Shown here: positions 1-10,564 of the stretch, one piece after another
Layout of the letters: each line of letters begins with the position of its first letter
Position numbering within the stretch: position 1 is the first letter of the stretch
Assembly: GCF_000276665.1 (NCBI RefSeq)
Contig: NW_004955447.1
Coordinates: forward strand, 12,906,853 to 12,970,852
Source: Chinchilla lanigera
Taxonomy: Eukaryota > Chordata > Mammalia > Rodentia > Chinchillidae
Reading direction: 5' to 3'
DNA: 64,000 nucleotides
Made by a program: the position numbers and the translations under genes
Notes under the pieces: model-generated
Database searches by the model: none
The model's input: the letters and a program-made list of their open reading frames with translations, nothing else
Told to the model about the DNA's origin: nothing

Positions 1-2530
1 TGTAAATTTCATAAGGAATGCTTTATAGTATAATTAAGATAAGGAATTTTCTCTAAATTTTAAGTGAAAAGTAATGGATATCAGAGATAATTCATAAAAT
101 TGGGAGGGAAAATTATATATAGGTTAGAGTTTACTTTGTTTATTTTCTAATAAATAAAAATGCTAACTCAGGTACAATTTTGTTTTCAGAGTACAGTTCC
201 CAAGTATTGGACTCAAAACCGATTTATTTCAATTTATTCAATTTTGGAAACCATAATTTTTGTGTCTTGATTATATTAAAGTATGAATACAACCTCTATT
301 ATATGCATAAATTGAAATTTTCAGAAATAATTATATTTTACCATATATTTATGCCATCATTGTTTTTCCCTTATTGAGTCATGTACTTAAATGAAAACTG
401 GAAAGAAAATAAACATTATTCTTTGTCACAAAACACATAAGACAACAATTTTAAGTGTGGTTCATTAAGTTTGTATCACAGCAGTCATCCCATAAAAGAC
501 CTCGATACATGAGAATCCATCGTGTGAAAAGTTATTTTTACCTCCATAGGTGATCTTCAAAATAGGGAAACCAGGGATGACGGCCTAACCTGAGAAGGCA
601 CCTGTTACAAAAACAACTTTGCCATGCAACCAGAAGTCAGACCCTGTAAGGCAGGCTCCATGGTTTGTGTATGTCCAAGAACAATACTACTTGCAAGTCT
701 AGCACAAAAATTACTCCTCAATACCACTCTGTCAGCCAGTGTCTTTTGAACAGCCACTGCATAAAACACCTCAGAACTTGGTTAGGATAGAGGCAGTCAT
801 TTCAAATGTTTTTTGACCTAAAGGATTTGGTGGTCATGCTTAAATGAAATAAGAATTTATAAGTATTAGGACTTATTTTAATTATTATTACTCTTGAAAT
901 CTCGGGAGAGGCAAAAGAAGAGTTTGAGTCTTGTAATAATAATATTTCTCTTTTCTAAATAGACGTCTTGTCCTAAGCTCTATGATAAATAAGTGGCTTT
1001 CATTTGTGTATTAAAAAGTGGGAAAACTGCTGATCTAGGAAATCTCCCTGTGAACTTCTACTCCATTATTATGAAATCTGAGAAGTATTGCCTGGCTACA
1101 GCAGAATAGATAGTGAATTTCCACAAAGGAAGAATCAATAGAGACTACCAAAAAGGAAAAAGGCAAAGTACTGTAGGTTCTTAAATGAAAATTGATTTCC
1201 ACCATTGACCACAGAACAAGCTCATCAGTAACACTGCATTTAGAGAGAATCTAATTGTTTCTTCTAAGGTAGGGTTTGAACTTGGAAGGGAAGTATAAGA
1301 GGGAAATCAATCCTCTGTTATCACAAGTAGCTTAGTCACAACATACTGATTCAAGAAAATGCAGTTGTTTCAAAGTCCATTGTAGCCACTCAATGGATTG
1401 CCTCAGAAAGGCAGTGCCCATTCTCAGAAATGTGTGGGTTCAATTTTAATTTTTTCTTTATTCATGTACCTACTTGACAGAGATACCTTTATGCCTCTTA
1501 TTCACATAGTAAATGAAACACAGAAAAACAATATTTTAAATTCACAACCCAAATAGGCAGATTATCTAAACGGTAGGCTGTGTTGACAGTTCATCTCTAC
1601 ATGGGAAGACAACATTACATATTCACTTATTCTGAAACAAACAAAGTTGTAGAGCGGATGGTGATAAATCTTTAGTCTAATGTAGAATCTCCTTTTTTGT
1701 ATCTGAGAAGGGGAGGGCAGAAAATAGAAAAGTGTAAGACTAATGAGGAAAAAACTGACAAAAACGGTAAACTGTGACATCTCACCTTAAAGTAGACCAT
1801 CGTGGGACACAAAACAGAAGCAGAAGCACAGAACACATGGTTAAGTGAGGGTGGAGTCAGACAAGTGTGGTTAGGTCTAAGTCACTTAGAATTACTGTGA
1901 AATGATGTAGGATAGTTGTGCAGAAGCCATGTTATATGTGGCCTTAGAAACCATGATGAACTAGGTACCACAGAAGAATTAAAAATGGAAGTCTTTGGAA
2001 GTTCTTAGATGGGGAAAAGAAGAGGGCAATACTTGATCCACATTATCTGAAAACCTGAGCTAGCTGATCTGTGAGGAGTAAGTACAAAGGCATTGATATT
2101 GTGGTAGTGACACTAGTCTAGAAGGAAAATGACTATAGCTCTAAATATTGATGGAAATTTTTGCTACAGGACTATTGTGTTTACTCTAAAAGCATTTTTA
2201 AATTAGTAATCTGAGTGTGATTATTGCACAGGAAACAATTGAGTGCAGCTTAATGAATAAAAGAAAGGTAGAGAGGATCTTAAATTCAGCCTTGGAGAAA
2301 CACAAATTACAGAACATCAAAAACCCCAAAGCAAACCATCAAGCCTTTCAAACTTCTTGCAGGCTCTTGCTTATCGAGTACTATGTTGCCACATGTTTAA
2401 CTTCCTTTAATCACAATAACAACACTACGAGGTCTATGTTAGTGCCCTGTCTTCAAATTTTATCCAGGTGCAGGTTATTTGTATTTCATTCTGAACGATT
2501 AACATCTGTGCAGTCCACCATTAGCATAGC
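1..2530. other. Unannotated AT-rich unique sequence
   Basis: No gene or clear repeat is recognised here. Open frames are short, AT-driven and without recognisable domains. A few MIR-like words occur near 2390-2450 but are too weak to annotate. It reads as ordinary intergenic or intronic DNA. Confidence 0.6.
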
Positions 2531-2536
2531 CTCACT

Positions 2537-2665
2537 TTAGCATGGTGGAAAGAGCATTGACTTACAAGCACATGGCTCTCACTCCTGATCTATCTTACCG
2601 ATTCAGTGACTTCAGGAAGTTCCTAACCTGTCTGAGCTCTCACTACCTAACATGTAAAATTAAAG
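2537..2665 (+). repeat. MIR-like SINE, plus orientation
   Basis: The order of words matches the MIR consensus: a 'ggtggaaagagcattga' start, a degenerate middle, then an 'acctgtctgagctctca' stretch and 'catgtaaaatt'. MIRs are ancient tRNA-derived SINEs shared by all mammals. Divergence is high and no flanking duplication survives, as expected for the family's age. Confidence 0.6.
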
Positions 2666-2704
2666 AAAAAATCTCTTACAAGTGCTTTATTCAGATGGTT
2701 TTAG

Positions 2705-2850
2705 TCCACAGAATAATGTATGTGTTAGGCATTATTACTCCCATTTAATGGACATGACAAGTGAGGTCACAGATATAATATGTAACTCAACCAAGGTCAC
2801 TAATTCATGAGTTTAGAAGCCTGCATTTGAAAGCATTCTGGCTAACTAAA
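2705..2850 (-). repeat. MIR-like SINE, minus orientation
   Basis: It contains the reverse-orientation MIR core: 'ttactcccatttaatgga', then a degraded 'gaggtcacag' segment, 'caaccaaggtcact' and 'agcctgcatttgaa'. It lies next to an opposite-oriented MIR, giving a head-to-head pair of old SINEs. Edges are approximate. Confidence 0.6.
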
Positions 2851-3094
2851 AAACCTACATTCATAAGCAGTACTTTATATTGTTAAGGCATAAACATACC
2901 ATAGATAAAGATCTTGCATCTTTCCTCAATTTCAATTTGGAAAACTATATATCTATACCTTAAGTGATAATTGTATCTATCAGAACTGTGCTATCTTTCA
3001 GTATCTTGGCTGTAATGGTACCTCTTCTTTCCAACTCAACATCTCTCTCAGAAATCCTGATTCAGTTTCTACCTATTATTAAAAAAATAATGCT

Positions 3095-3255
3095 GCTAGA
3101 TGTGGTGGCCTACACCTCCCTTCCCGGCACTCAGGGAGCTAAAGCAAGAGGACCAGCACAAGTTTGAGGCCAGACAGACTGGGCTACATAGTGGGTTCAA
3201 AGACAGCCTGAAGTACATAGAGACCCTGTCTCAAAAAAACAAAAATAAAACAAAG
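3095..3255 (+). repeat. B1-type (7SL-derived) SINE, plus orientation
   Basis: Recognisable landmarks in order: 'tggtggcctacacctccc', 'gcactcagggagctaaagc', 'gaggccag', 'gggctacatagtgggttcaa', 'gaccctgtctcaaaaaa'. It ends in an A-rich tail. Both sides carry an imperfect 'aaaaataat'-type direct repeat consistent with a target-site duplication. Divergence from the B1 consensus is moderate, so this is an older copy. Confidence 0.8.
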
Positions 3256-3613
3256 TAAAAATAATTTTAAAACTTATTTGTCATTTTACCACCATCATAG
3301 TCATATAACCAAAACTGATAGCACTAACACAATTCCAAATATCTTGCATGAGCCTAACAAAAGAAAATGCTATATATGATGCTTACTGGTTTCAAACAAA
3401 ATGTTATATTTTTCTGCATTTGAAAGAACAACTGATGGACAGTCATGGCTTTCTCAGTTTTCATTTTCAAGTTATAGGAAGGAATTCTTGATATAAAGAT
3501 TAAAACAAGTAAAAATATAAAAATCACAGAATTATCTTAGTGAGATAGTATCATGATTAGAATTATAGCAGAAAACAGAACTATTTCAAGCAAGCATAAA
3601 AAAGGTAAATAAA

Positions 3614-3840
3614 GGGGCTGGGGATTTAGCTCAGCAGCAAAGTGCCTGCCTGGCAAGCGCAAGGTCATGAGTTCGGTTCCCGGTACCGGAGAAAAACCAA
3701 AAAAAAANNNNNNNNNNNNNNNNNNNNNNNNNNNNNNNNNNNNNNNNNNNNNNNNNNNNNNNNNNNNNNNNNNNNNNNNNNNNNNNNNNNNNNNNNNNNN
3801 NNNNNNNAAAAACCAAAAAAAAAAAAAAAAAAAAAAAAAA
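3614..3840 (+). repeat. ID SINE (tRNA-Ala-like) with an assembly gap in its tail
   Basis: It starts 'ggggctggggatttagctca' and continues with A-box and B-box-like tRNA sequence ('ggttcccggtacc'), then an A-rich tail. The tail is interrupted by exactly 100 N (3708-3807). A perfect 10-base duplication, ggtaaataaa, flanks the element at 3604-3613 and 3841-3850. This shows a young retroposition and indicates the gap lies wholly inside the tail. Confidence 0.9.
3708..3807. other. Assembly gap (100 N)
   Basis: An exact run of 100 N, typical of a placeholder for a gap of unknown size. The sequence just before the gap ('aaaaaccaaaaaaa') is repeated just after it, so the true gap may be very small or negative. 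Confidence 0.99.
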
Positions 3841-4153
3841 GGTAAATAAATTACCCCATTCTATACCTACTGAAAGGTAGACCTGGATCATATACTCACT
3901 TCCCTAAAACACCTTATCTCTGTTTGAACCACAGCATATAATAATACAATTTTCTATAGTATAGTATAGTACAGTGTATAAATATTTCAGGAGAATATCT
4001 CTAACTATGAAAGATGGACTCATGGTTTCCATCATGTGTATAATATTTGCATTCTGTTTTGGGTACAAAAATGGTTTAAATAGTACATTCTGCTTCATAT
4101 ATCAGAGTGAGGTATAAATTATTAAGAGTAATAAATTGAAAGAGAAACATCTG

Positions 4154-4545
4154 TGTTGGTTACTTTTCTCTCATTGCTCAGACAAAATACACAACACCTA
4201 AAATTAAGGAAGGAAAGATTTCTTTAGCTGACAGTTTGTGGAGGTTTCAGTCCATAATCAGCTGGCTCCACGGCAGGGTGGCAAATGGCACAGGGGCAAC
4301 ACTTCATGGCAGCAGAAGACAGCAAAAGCAGCAAACCTAGAAGGGGAGTAGAGCAAGCCTCCTTAACTCCCTTACATTGTAAGCAGGCTTCCCACCTCTT
4401 GGCCAGGTGTAGCACTCACACCATCTCCATGCCCTCCTCTTGCACAGGATGAGGATGTTTACAAAGTGAGGACAGTGGCCCCCTGCTGAGTCACTTTGTT
4501 AAACCTCTAAACTTGTCAAATTGACACAATGTGTCAACCATTACA
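4154..4545 (-). mobile_element. MaLR-like solo LTR (variant), minus orientation
   Basis: It shares ordered blocks with the LTRs at 31106, 27756 and 62458: 'cagtttgtggaggtttcagt' (reverse of the 3' R/U5 region), the 'ggcagggtggcaaatggca' block and 'ccaggtgtagcactcacacc'. It begins TGT and ends ACA. The distal part (4450-4545) differs from the other copies and contains 'ctgagtcactttgttaaacc', so it may be another subfamily. Flanking 5-mers (atctg/atacc) are not a convincing duplication. Confidence 0.65.
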
Positions 4546-5107
4546 ATACCTAAATAAAGTTTTTTCACTGTCTTTATATATAATTTCTAAATATTACACT
4601 ATGTATTTCTGAGAAAGAAAGGAGAAAATTCCATTAATTCCATGGAAGAATTATGACTAAAATTAATAAACTCACATTGCTTTCTTTTGTTCACATATTC
4701 TTAACATAATTATACATGTAACTACACATGCCAAATATGGGCAGAAATACAGGTCTTTCTGATAAACTTAGGTTTGCCAAAAAGTTATCATAAAAACACT
4801 AATATAGCAGCAAAAATAGCAATTAGTATATTTATTCAACAGTCAAATGACAAGTGGTGTTTTAGGGTTTTACTTACTTGTATTATTTTAAGTAATCCTA
4901 AAAGAAGACCTTCAAGTATTCTCTAATGCAATTTACCTGAGAAGTAAACTAAAACTGAGGAAGGTTAAATAACTTGCCTCAAGTCATGCAAGTATTCATT
5001 TTCAGACTTTGTGTTGGATCATACTTAGTATTTTCTGAGACCCCCTTACTCAATAGCAAAAGCTAAATACTGAAACAAAGCTATTCATTAGTATCCACTA
5101 TTGAGGA
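4546..5107. other. Unique AT-rich stretch with a probable MIR relic
   Basis: Mostly unannotated. Around 4850-5010 the order 'ctgagaagtaaactaaaact', 'gaggaaggttaaataacttg', 'cctcaagtcatgcaagta' resembles a minus-oriented MIR (degraded 'gaggaaactgaggc...cttgcccaaggtcac' core). The retroviral LTR begins immediately after. Confidence 0.5.
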
Positions 5108-5454
5108 TGTGGGAGAATAAATAGTGAGAGTTATGCCCTAACTGACCTCCTCTTTGAGCACTAAGGAGAAAAGCAGTGTGCTAACATGTTGATGTACTCC
5201 AGAGAAAAGTCAACACAGCTGCAACGGGTGTTTACCTGGACATGCACCATGGAGGCAGATGAACCTCCTGTTACTCTAATTGTTTGATCCCAAGTCTGAA
5301 TGAATAAAGGCAGGGTAAGCCAGAATCTAGGGTTTGTCAAAAGGAGACGAGAGTCCCCTGGCCCTCTGCATTTTAACCTAATTCTGTTTCTTTTTGCTTT
5401 TCATCCCTGTTCATTCTCCTGGTCAAGTACAAAATTCATAGGCTGGCTCTTTCA
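5108..5454 (+). mobile_element. 5' LTR of the betaretrovirus-like provirus
   Basis: It begins TGTGGGAG and ends TTTCA, two bases before the primer-binding site. It holds an AATAAA signal at 5303-5308 and a U5-like region after it. It aligns along its length with 10565-10924 (shared words include 'gagcactaagga', 'cagtgtgc', 'cacctggacatg', 'ctcctggtca' and 'aggctggctc') with many substitutions and small indels. Confidence 0.88.
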
Positions 5455-5456
5455 GA

Positions 5457-5475
5457 TGGCGCCCAAACAGGGACC
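5457..5475 (+). promoter_or_regulatory. Retroviral primer-binding site, tRNA-Lys type
   Basis: tggcgcccaaacagggacc differs at one base from the usual tRNA-Lys(UUU) 3'-end complement over 18 positions, and lies two bases after the LTR end. It sets the orientation and start of the internal region. IAP elements usually use tRNA-Phe, so this lineage resembles lysine-primed betaretroviruses instead. Confidence 0.88.
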
Positions 5476-6990
5476 TGGTGAGGAAAGTCTTGGGGCAGGG
5501 GGAGTATCATAAACCAGTGATAGAGAATTCTGTAGAAGAGAGGAACCAGCAAGTAAAAGAAAAAAGAAAAAGGAATATGAGTGTGCATGGAAAAGTTCCA
5601 GCCAGGGTGATGTGGCAGAGGGCATCAAGGGAAGTACAGCTTTGTATCCCTTTTTTGGGAATTCTGTTGTGACAATCTGGCACTCCAGCTAGTACTCACT
5701 TGACTTCTTATATCACTCAAGGTGTCATCAAATCCTTGGTTTCCTCACATAAGTTGGGATCAAATGAGACAGTGTTTAGAGTGTGCTTATATCCAGGGTT
5801 CTGTTATATCCCCTAAAACTTTTTCCACATGGAGCTTTGCTCTTGCAGTTCTTTGTCATTTAATTGTGAGAGAACATCTCACACTTAGTACAACCTTGAG
5901 AGAAGATGAAAATGAGGGTGAAGAGCCCTGCTCCTCTTCTCTTTCTTTTCCTCTTACTCCTTCTCTTTCAAATATGGTTCAAACAGGGGCAGTGTCTCCA
6001 CATCAAAGACTGGCTAGAAAGGTTGCACTTCACAGAAAACCCTTCACAATGTGTGCATCACCAATTAATATTCATCCCAATCCTAACAGTCCACAAGGAA
6101 ATATTCATCAGTACAATTTTTGAGAACCTATGAGTATGGTTTACTTGAAGAATGAATGGTAGGGTTTGGACACCTTTTACACTGGGCTTGTTAGAGTCTG
6201 TCCTGGTAGCTTTGCACTTACCTCCTTTAAACAACGACCATTTGCCTAGCTCTTGTCTTTCTGCAGGACAATACTTGAATTTCCATATTAATTTTCAAGA
6301 GTTAGCAGCTGAGAAAACTAAGCAGAATTGGGTGGCAGAATACCCAAGATTATGAAAGAGATGCTGTTGGGAATAGGCCCATACTCAGATCTTCTCACAG
6401 TTAACCCTTCTGGACCAGGCTGATCAGCGAATTGCTCTCATGATGAAATAAGTCTTGGTAACTACTCCTGAGGACAATATTTCCATTCAGTCATTCTCGC
6501 ACATTCTTCAGGGCTTCTGGGAGCTTTATGCCAATTCCTAGCAAGGCTGAACGAAGCTATCTGATGGCAGATACCCCATGCCCAACCCACAGAGATTATT
6601 GTGTTACAGCTGGCTTTTGAGAATGCTAGGAAGGACTGTAAACAAGTGCTAGGGGCTGGTTGAGGGTCTAAAAATCTTGGAAACTATTTGAAAGCATGTC
6701 AAGATGTAGGTACCAAAGGTCATGAATCCTCTATACTTGCCCAAGTTATATTTGGTTTAGTTAAACAAAATCAGGCTTCTTCAAAAATACAATATTTTAG
6801 CTGTGGTAAAATAGGGCATGTCTGTAAATAGTGCTTTTGACCTCAAGCAAGAAAGGGTGAAATTGCTCTTCTCCTGGAGAGTAATATGCTGAGCCCTTGT
6901 CCTGGATGTCAAAAAGCTGGACTAATAAATATCATTCTAAATATTATCAAGATGGCACCCCACTGATGGGATGCAGGATGCAAGCCTGCC
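5476..6990 (+). pseudogene. Decayed retroviral gag region
   Basis: No long open frame survives. The capsid major homology region is recognisable at about 6507-6565, with the Q-G...F..R-L pattern spread over shifted frames. A nucleocapsid zinc knuckle lies at 6793-6834: the CGKIGH core is present, but the first Cys reads as Tyr and a stop falls before the last Cys. A second knuckle starts at about 6898 (C-P-G-C) and has lost its His/Cys half. The 5' part, 5480-6400, cannot be assigned to matrix with confidence; its two overlapping open frames at 5722-6133 have no recognisable domain. Confidence 0.75.
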
Positions 6991-7250
6991 CCAGGGCTGT
7001 TAAATAAGAGAGACATTTGCAGTAAAGGTTTACAGCCCCAACCCTCAGTGGGTCTCTGGAGGCTTGTCATAACAACTCCAGAAAGCACGGTTTTAGAGCT
7101 TCCTGCTTCTGAACAAGTGATTCTCATTAGTCGAGATAAACTTGATAAAATCCCCACACAAATATGAAGGCCTCTTCCTTTAGGTACTTAGTGGTTAGCC
7201 CTAGGAAAAAGTAGTTTAAACCTACACAGGGTGTTGAAGTATTCTTGGCA

Positions 7251-7311
7251 TTTTTTTGTTACGAATCAAATTCAGGACCTTGGGCTTGCCAGTCAGGCAC
7301 TGTCCGGGCCC
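7251..7311 (-). repeat. 5'-truncated ID SINE fragment inside the retroviral dUTPase
   Basis: On the minus strand the sequence reads 'agtgcctgactggcaagc', 'ccaaggtcctgaatttgatt' and an A-rich tail ending in seven A (T run 7251-7257). This is the 3' part of the ID consensus; the 'ggggctggggatttagctca' start is missing. The flanking sequences 'attcttggca' (7241-7250) and 'tccctggga' (7312-7320) look like a mutated duplication of the ERV target. Confidence 0.7.
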
Positions 7312-7322
7312 TCCCTGGGAAT

Positions 7323-7381
7323 TATTAAACTAATAAGAACAGATACTACACTTGATCTTAGCCAAGAGGCCAAGAAGTGAT
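7323..7381 (-). pseudogene. U2 snRNA fragment (first ~59 nt), retroposed
   Basis: The reverse complement begins atcacttcttggcctcttgg and continues through the branch-site recognition region ('gtgtagtatctg') to 'agtttaata'. It matches the first 59 nt of U2 spliceosomal RNA with four or so changes and stops before the Sm site, so it is not functional. There is no A tail. It is flanked by tccctggga at 7312-7320 and 7382-7390, the expected signature of L1-assisted insertion. Confidence 0.85.
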
Positions 7382-7560
7382 TCCCTGGGATTGTTGATTC
7401 AGACTATTTGGGGAAAATTTAGGTTGCTGATCCTTCATATGATGTTTGGATCTTTGACCCAGGAGATAATATTGCTCAACTAATTCTTTACTTACTGTTA
7501 GAACCACAGCTATTAGTTGAGAGCCTAAAGGATTTAACAATACTTTTCTATAAGGAAGTG

Positions 7561-7860
7561 TTCTTCACTGAAGATATCACAGACCGCCTGCAGCCCAGGT
7601 ATATTCTTAAGATTAAAGGATAACGTTTTTGAGGGCTCCTGGACACAGATGCAGATGTTTCAGTGATGGGTCCATCCTGAGCAGCAACCACCTCTGTGTT
7701 GGAGGTCACCCAGATGGGTCATGCATAACGTTACACCTCTGCCTTATACAGACCCTGATAGCTTTAGGGGAGTCTTTCAGCCATTTATTGCAGGGATCCT
7801 AATCAATTTGTGGACCTGCTGAAAGACTGGTGAATTCAAATTACTAGCAAGGCAATCCCA
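7561..7860 (+). pseudogene. Decayed retroviral protease
   Basis: The aspartic-protease active site is recognisable as LLDTDADVSVMG, starting at about 7636. The canonical catalytic triplet D-T-G is D-T-D here (7642-7650), which would inactivate the enzyme even if the frame were open. The frame is broken on both sides. The function in the family is Gag-Pol processing. Confidence 0.75.
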
Positions 7861-8860
7861 TCTATTGATAGTTATTTAACTTAAGGATTACTTTTTACTC
7901 TCCCTTTAAGTCCAAAGGACCAAATTTGTTTGGCATTTCTGTTCTTGCCACTAACTTTGCTGAGCCTATGACTGATATTAATAGACAGTCTTGCCACAGG
8001 GGATGATGAACAGTCCTACCCTATGTCATCATTTTGTTGGTCGGGCTTCAGATCCTGTTAGGAAAAATTCGCTCATCCATCTAATGTACTATATGGATGA
8101 TATGTCGCTTGCTGTTGATTCTCAACAACATAGTCTTCCTTTTGCAGAAACTAAATGGGCTTTGATACAATGTGGATTGCACATAGCCCCAGAGAATATT
8201 CAAACTATCTTCCCCTCCAGTTACTTGGAGCACTGCAAATTCCATTACCAGTTCAGGTCCAGAGATGAACATTAAGAAAAGACTCATCACAGACATGAAA
8301 TGATTTCCAAAAATTATTGGGGGAAATAAATTGGATCCACCCAAAATTAAGCATGTCTACATATCAGTTAAGCAATCTACATAAAATGCTAAAAGAAGAT
8401 CCAATTCTGAGCTTTTCCATATCCTCTCACCTGAAGCCCTTAAAGAGCTCCAGATAAGAGAAACTTTTGACAAATAGGTTTTTAAATTAGTCCGACTGTG
8501 CCTCTTATGCTGATTATATTGCCCTCTCCTCACTTTCCTACTGGGCTTTTTGGTGAAGTAGTGAACCATAAATGTCAACCTACTGAATGGCTTTATCTTC
8601 CTAACCAGCTTACAAGAAGTCTTCAAACATATACAGATCAAATGACTAGGTTAATTCAACAAGCTTGTCCCCACAGCATAGAGCTTTAGGATTTGAATCT
8701 GATTGTATTTTCCTCCCAATTAATCTTACACAGCATACTCATTTGTTACAGACTTCCTTGATCTGGCAGATAGCCTTTGTGGATTATATTAAATTAGTTG
8801 ATAAGCATTATCCTTCTGGTAAGTTTTTACAGCAATATTGTCACTATTTGTTTATCTGCC
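7861..8860 (+). pseudogene. Decayed retroviral reverse transcriptase
   Basis: The open piece 7991-8275 holds the most conserved RT part: a '[12 protein letters not shown]' motif, then the catalytic YMDD box at 8090-8101 (preserved), followed by the '[11 protein letters not shown]' segment typical of betaretroviral RT. A frameshift follows near 8270, and the thumb/connection continues in fragments to about 8860 ('DYIKLVDKHYPSGKFLQQ'-like). The upstream fingers are degraded. It cannot produce an active enzyme. Confidence 0.85.
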
Positions 8861-9235
8861 CTAGAAATACTCAAACAATTCCTCTTACAAATCCTTTAAC
8901 CTATTTTATGGATGGATCATTTCATGGTTTTGCTGCTTACTAGACTGTGCAAAATTACCAGAAAATTGCTACCCCTGGACGTTCAGCTCAAAGATCAGAA
9001 TTGGTTACCATAATTACCATATTAGAATGTACTCTGACAGAAGCTGTTAACGTTTTAGGTGAATCTGCCTATATAGTTAATGTCACTAATTGTTTGGAGA
9101 CAGCCACTATGAAAAGCACCCTATATCTCCCTCTGTTTCAATTGTTTTTGCAATCACAAGAAGCCATTTGGAATAGGAATGTCTTTTTTTTATATAGGTT
9201 ATATACATTCACACTTTGATCTTCCTGGACCAGGG
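8861..9235 (+). pseudogene. Decayed retroviral RNase H
   Basis: Two in-line open pieces (to 8943 and from 8947) are separated by one stop codon. They retain the first catalytic region (YFMDGS, about 8908-8925), the 'SAQRSELV' helix with its Glu, and the 'GESAYIVNVT' segment where the family has D/S-S-A-Y. The order and spacing match betaretroviral RNase H. Confidence 0.82.
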
Positions 9236-9990
9236 GCAGAAAAAATTATTACAGCAATCAACTCATTGCTTTGATTTTTTTCAACTGATGAGGCTTTCTC
9301 ATTCTTACTTCCATCAGAATACTTGAGCTCTTACCTCTAGCTTTAAACTTTCCAGGTAACAGGCATGACACATTATACAGTCTTATCCAGTTTGCCAGAC
9401 TTTACCTAAATCAGTTCCATCTGAAGGTTATAATCCCCAAGGCCTCCAGGCAAATAAGCTATGGCAAATGGTGCAACACATATATACTAGTATGACAGAC
9501 TTCAGTGTGTTCATGTTAGTATCGGTATTTACTTTTGTATTTTGCAGGCTACTGGCCATGCAGGTGAGACTGTGGGGGCATATATAGCAACATTGTCTCT
9601 CCAAATTTTCAAAGATGGGAGTTCCCTGGGAAAATAATAATGGATAATTACCTTGCATATTCACAAGGGAGATTGCAAAGGTTTTTTGCAACAGTGGAAG
9701 ATTAGTCATTACACTGGAATTCCTTATAATCCACTAGGCCAGGTTATTCTTGGGTGTGCAGATTTGATATTAAAATGAAAATTACAAAATCCAAAGGGAG
9801 GAATAACAAACCACAAGCTAACCTTGATCGTGTGACATTTACCCTTAATTTTTCTAAATCCTGTGGGTGATGCAGATAGCACCCCGGTGGAGTTACACCG
9901 GTCAAAAGTACAAGAGTATGGGAGAAGAGAGAAAGCACAAGTATTGTGGTGGTTCCCAGAGATGTGAAAATGGGAAAGACCACTTACCCT
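9236..9990 (+). pseudogene. Decayed retroviral integrase
   Basis: The zinc-binding region is only partly visible (a 'PVCQ' near 9395). The core is recognisable from 9430: 'GYNPQGLQANKLWQM', then after frame changes a segment equivalent to 'TGHAGETV', and near 9715 'IPYNP.GQ'. Several frameshifts and stops separate them. The C-terminal part reaches roughly 9990. No intact D,D-35-E set is encoded in one frame. Confidence 0.78.
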
Positions 9991-10551
9991 ATTGGCATGG
10001 GGACAGGGTTTCTTGTGTCATTACCGGAAATGGACAGGTGGTATGGGTACTCTTTAGAAGTGTGCAGCCATGGAACAGTCCACCCCACAATGCATCCTTG
10101 AAGGAACATGGCTGCTCTCCTCACCAATAAGAACCTTCTCTCAGATGACAACTGAAGAAAACTACTCAGCAGGCAGAAAGACTGGTCCGTTGTCAGCACC
10201 TACCCAAGACGAGAATGCCTGGTGTCTGTCAAGGCCCCTTGAGGAGGGTATCTCTGCCTGCCAATCACAACTATGCATCTCTTCAGCTGTAGGTAGCCAG
10301 AATGGTCTCCCATTACCACCTCACCACAGTTTGGGGTACTTTTATAGAGGCGGCAACTGTTAAGTTAACTTTAACATAGGCAGTCAGATAGGGTAAGGCC
10401 CTCAAAAAGATCCAGTACCGATACATTGCAACTCTGGATGGAGGTATAGTCATTAAGACTATAGATAGACAAAGATAGAATCACTACATTTACATATTTT
10501 CCCTAGGGATGAACGGCAGTGATTGATATTCAACTGCCATTATTGTAAAAC
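9991..10551 (+). other. Post-integrase region of the provirus, env not recognised
   Basis: Only about 560 bp lie between the integrase remnant and the polypurine tract, far shorter than an env gene. I see no signal peptide, furin site or transmembrane segment. Short open frames (for example 10070-10363) show no known domain. The simplest reading is an env deletion, or an env-less IAP-like lineage. Confidence 0.6.
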
Positions 10552-10564
10552 AAAAAGGGGGAGA
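10552..10564 (+). promoter_or_regulatory. Retroviral polypurine tract
   Basis: aaaaagggggaga lies immediately before the TGT start of the 3' LTR, the expected place and composition for the plus-strand primer of reverse transcription. Confidence 0.88.

Larger units (their letters stand above)
6991..7560 (+). pseudogene. Decayed retroviral dUTPase domain, interrupted by insertions
   Basis: Betaretroviruses encode a dUTPase upstream of the protease. The stretch before the insertion (about 7025-7245) keeps the '..PxQ.*GPLPxGT' type segment. The signature PGIVDSDY reappears immediately after the insertion, at about 7384-7407. Between these halves sit an ID fragment and a U2 snRNA fragment (7251-7381), so the domain is physically split. 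Stops occur on both sides. The enzyme would normally hydrolyse dUTP; this copy cannot encode it. Confidence 0.72.

Noticed and set aside
5722..6133. Two overlapping plus-strand open frames (133 and 75 codons) as a gene
   Set aside because: They overlap in different frames within the decayed gag leader, show no domain and carry no gag landmarks.
7323..7381. A functional U2 snRNA gene
   Set aside because: Only the first 59 nt are present, with no Sm site, 3' stem-loops, snRNA promoter or 3' box.
9984..10363. An env remnant in the region after integrase
   Set aside because: Too short, with no signal peptide, cleavage site, transmembrane segment or recognisable env motif.
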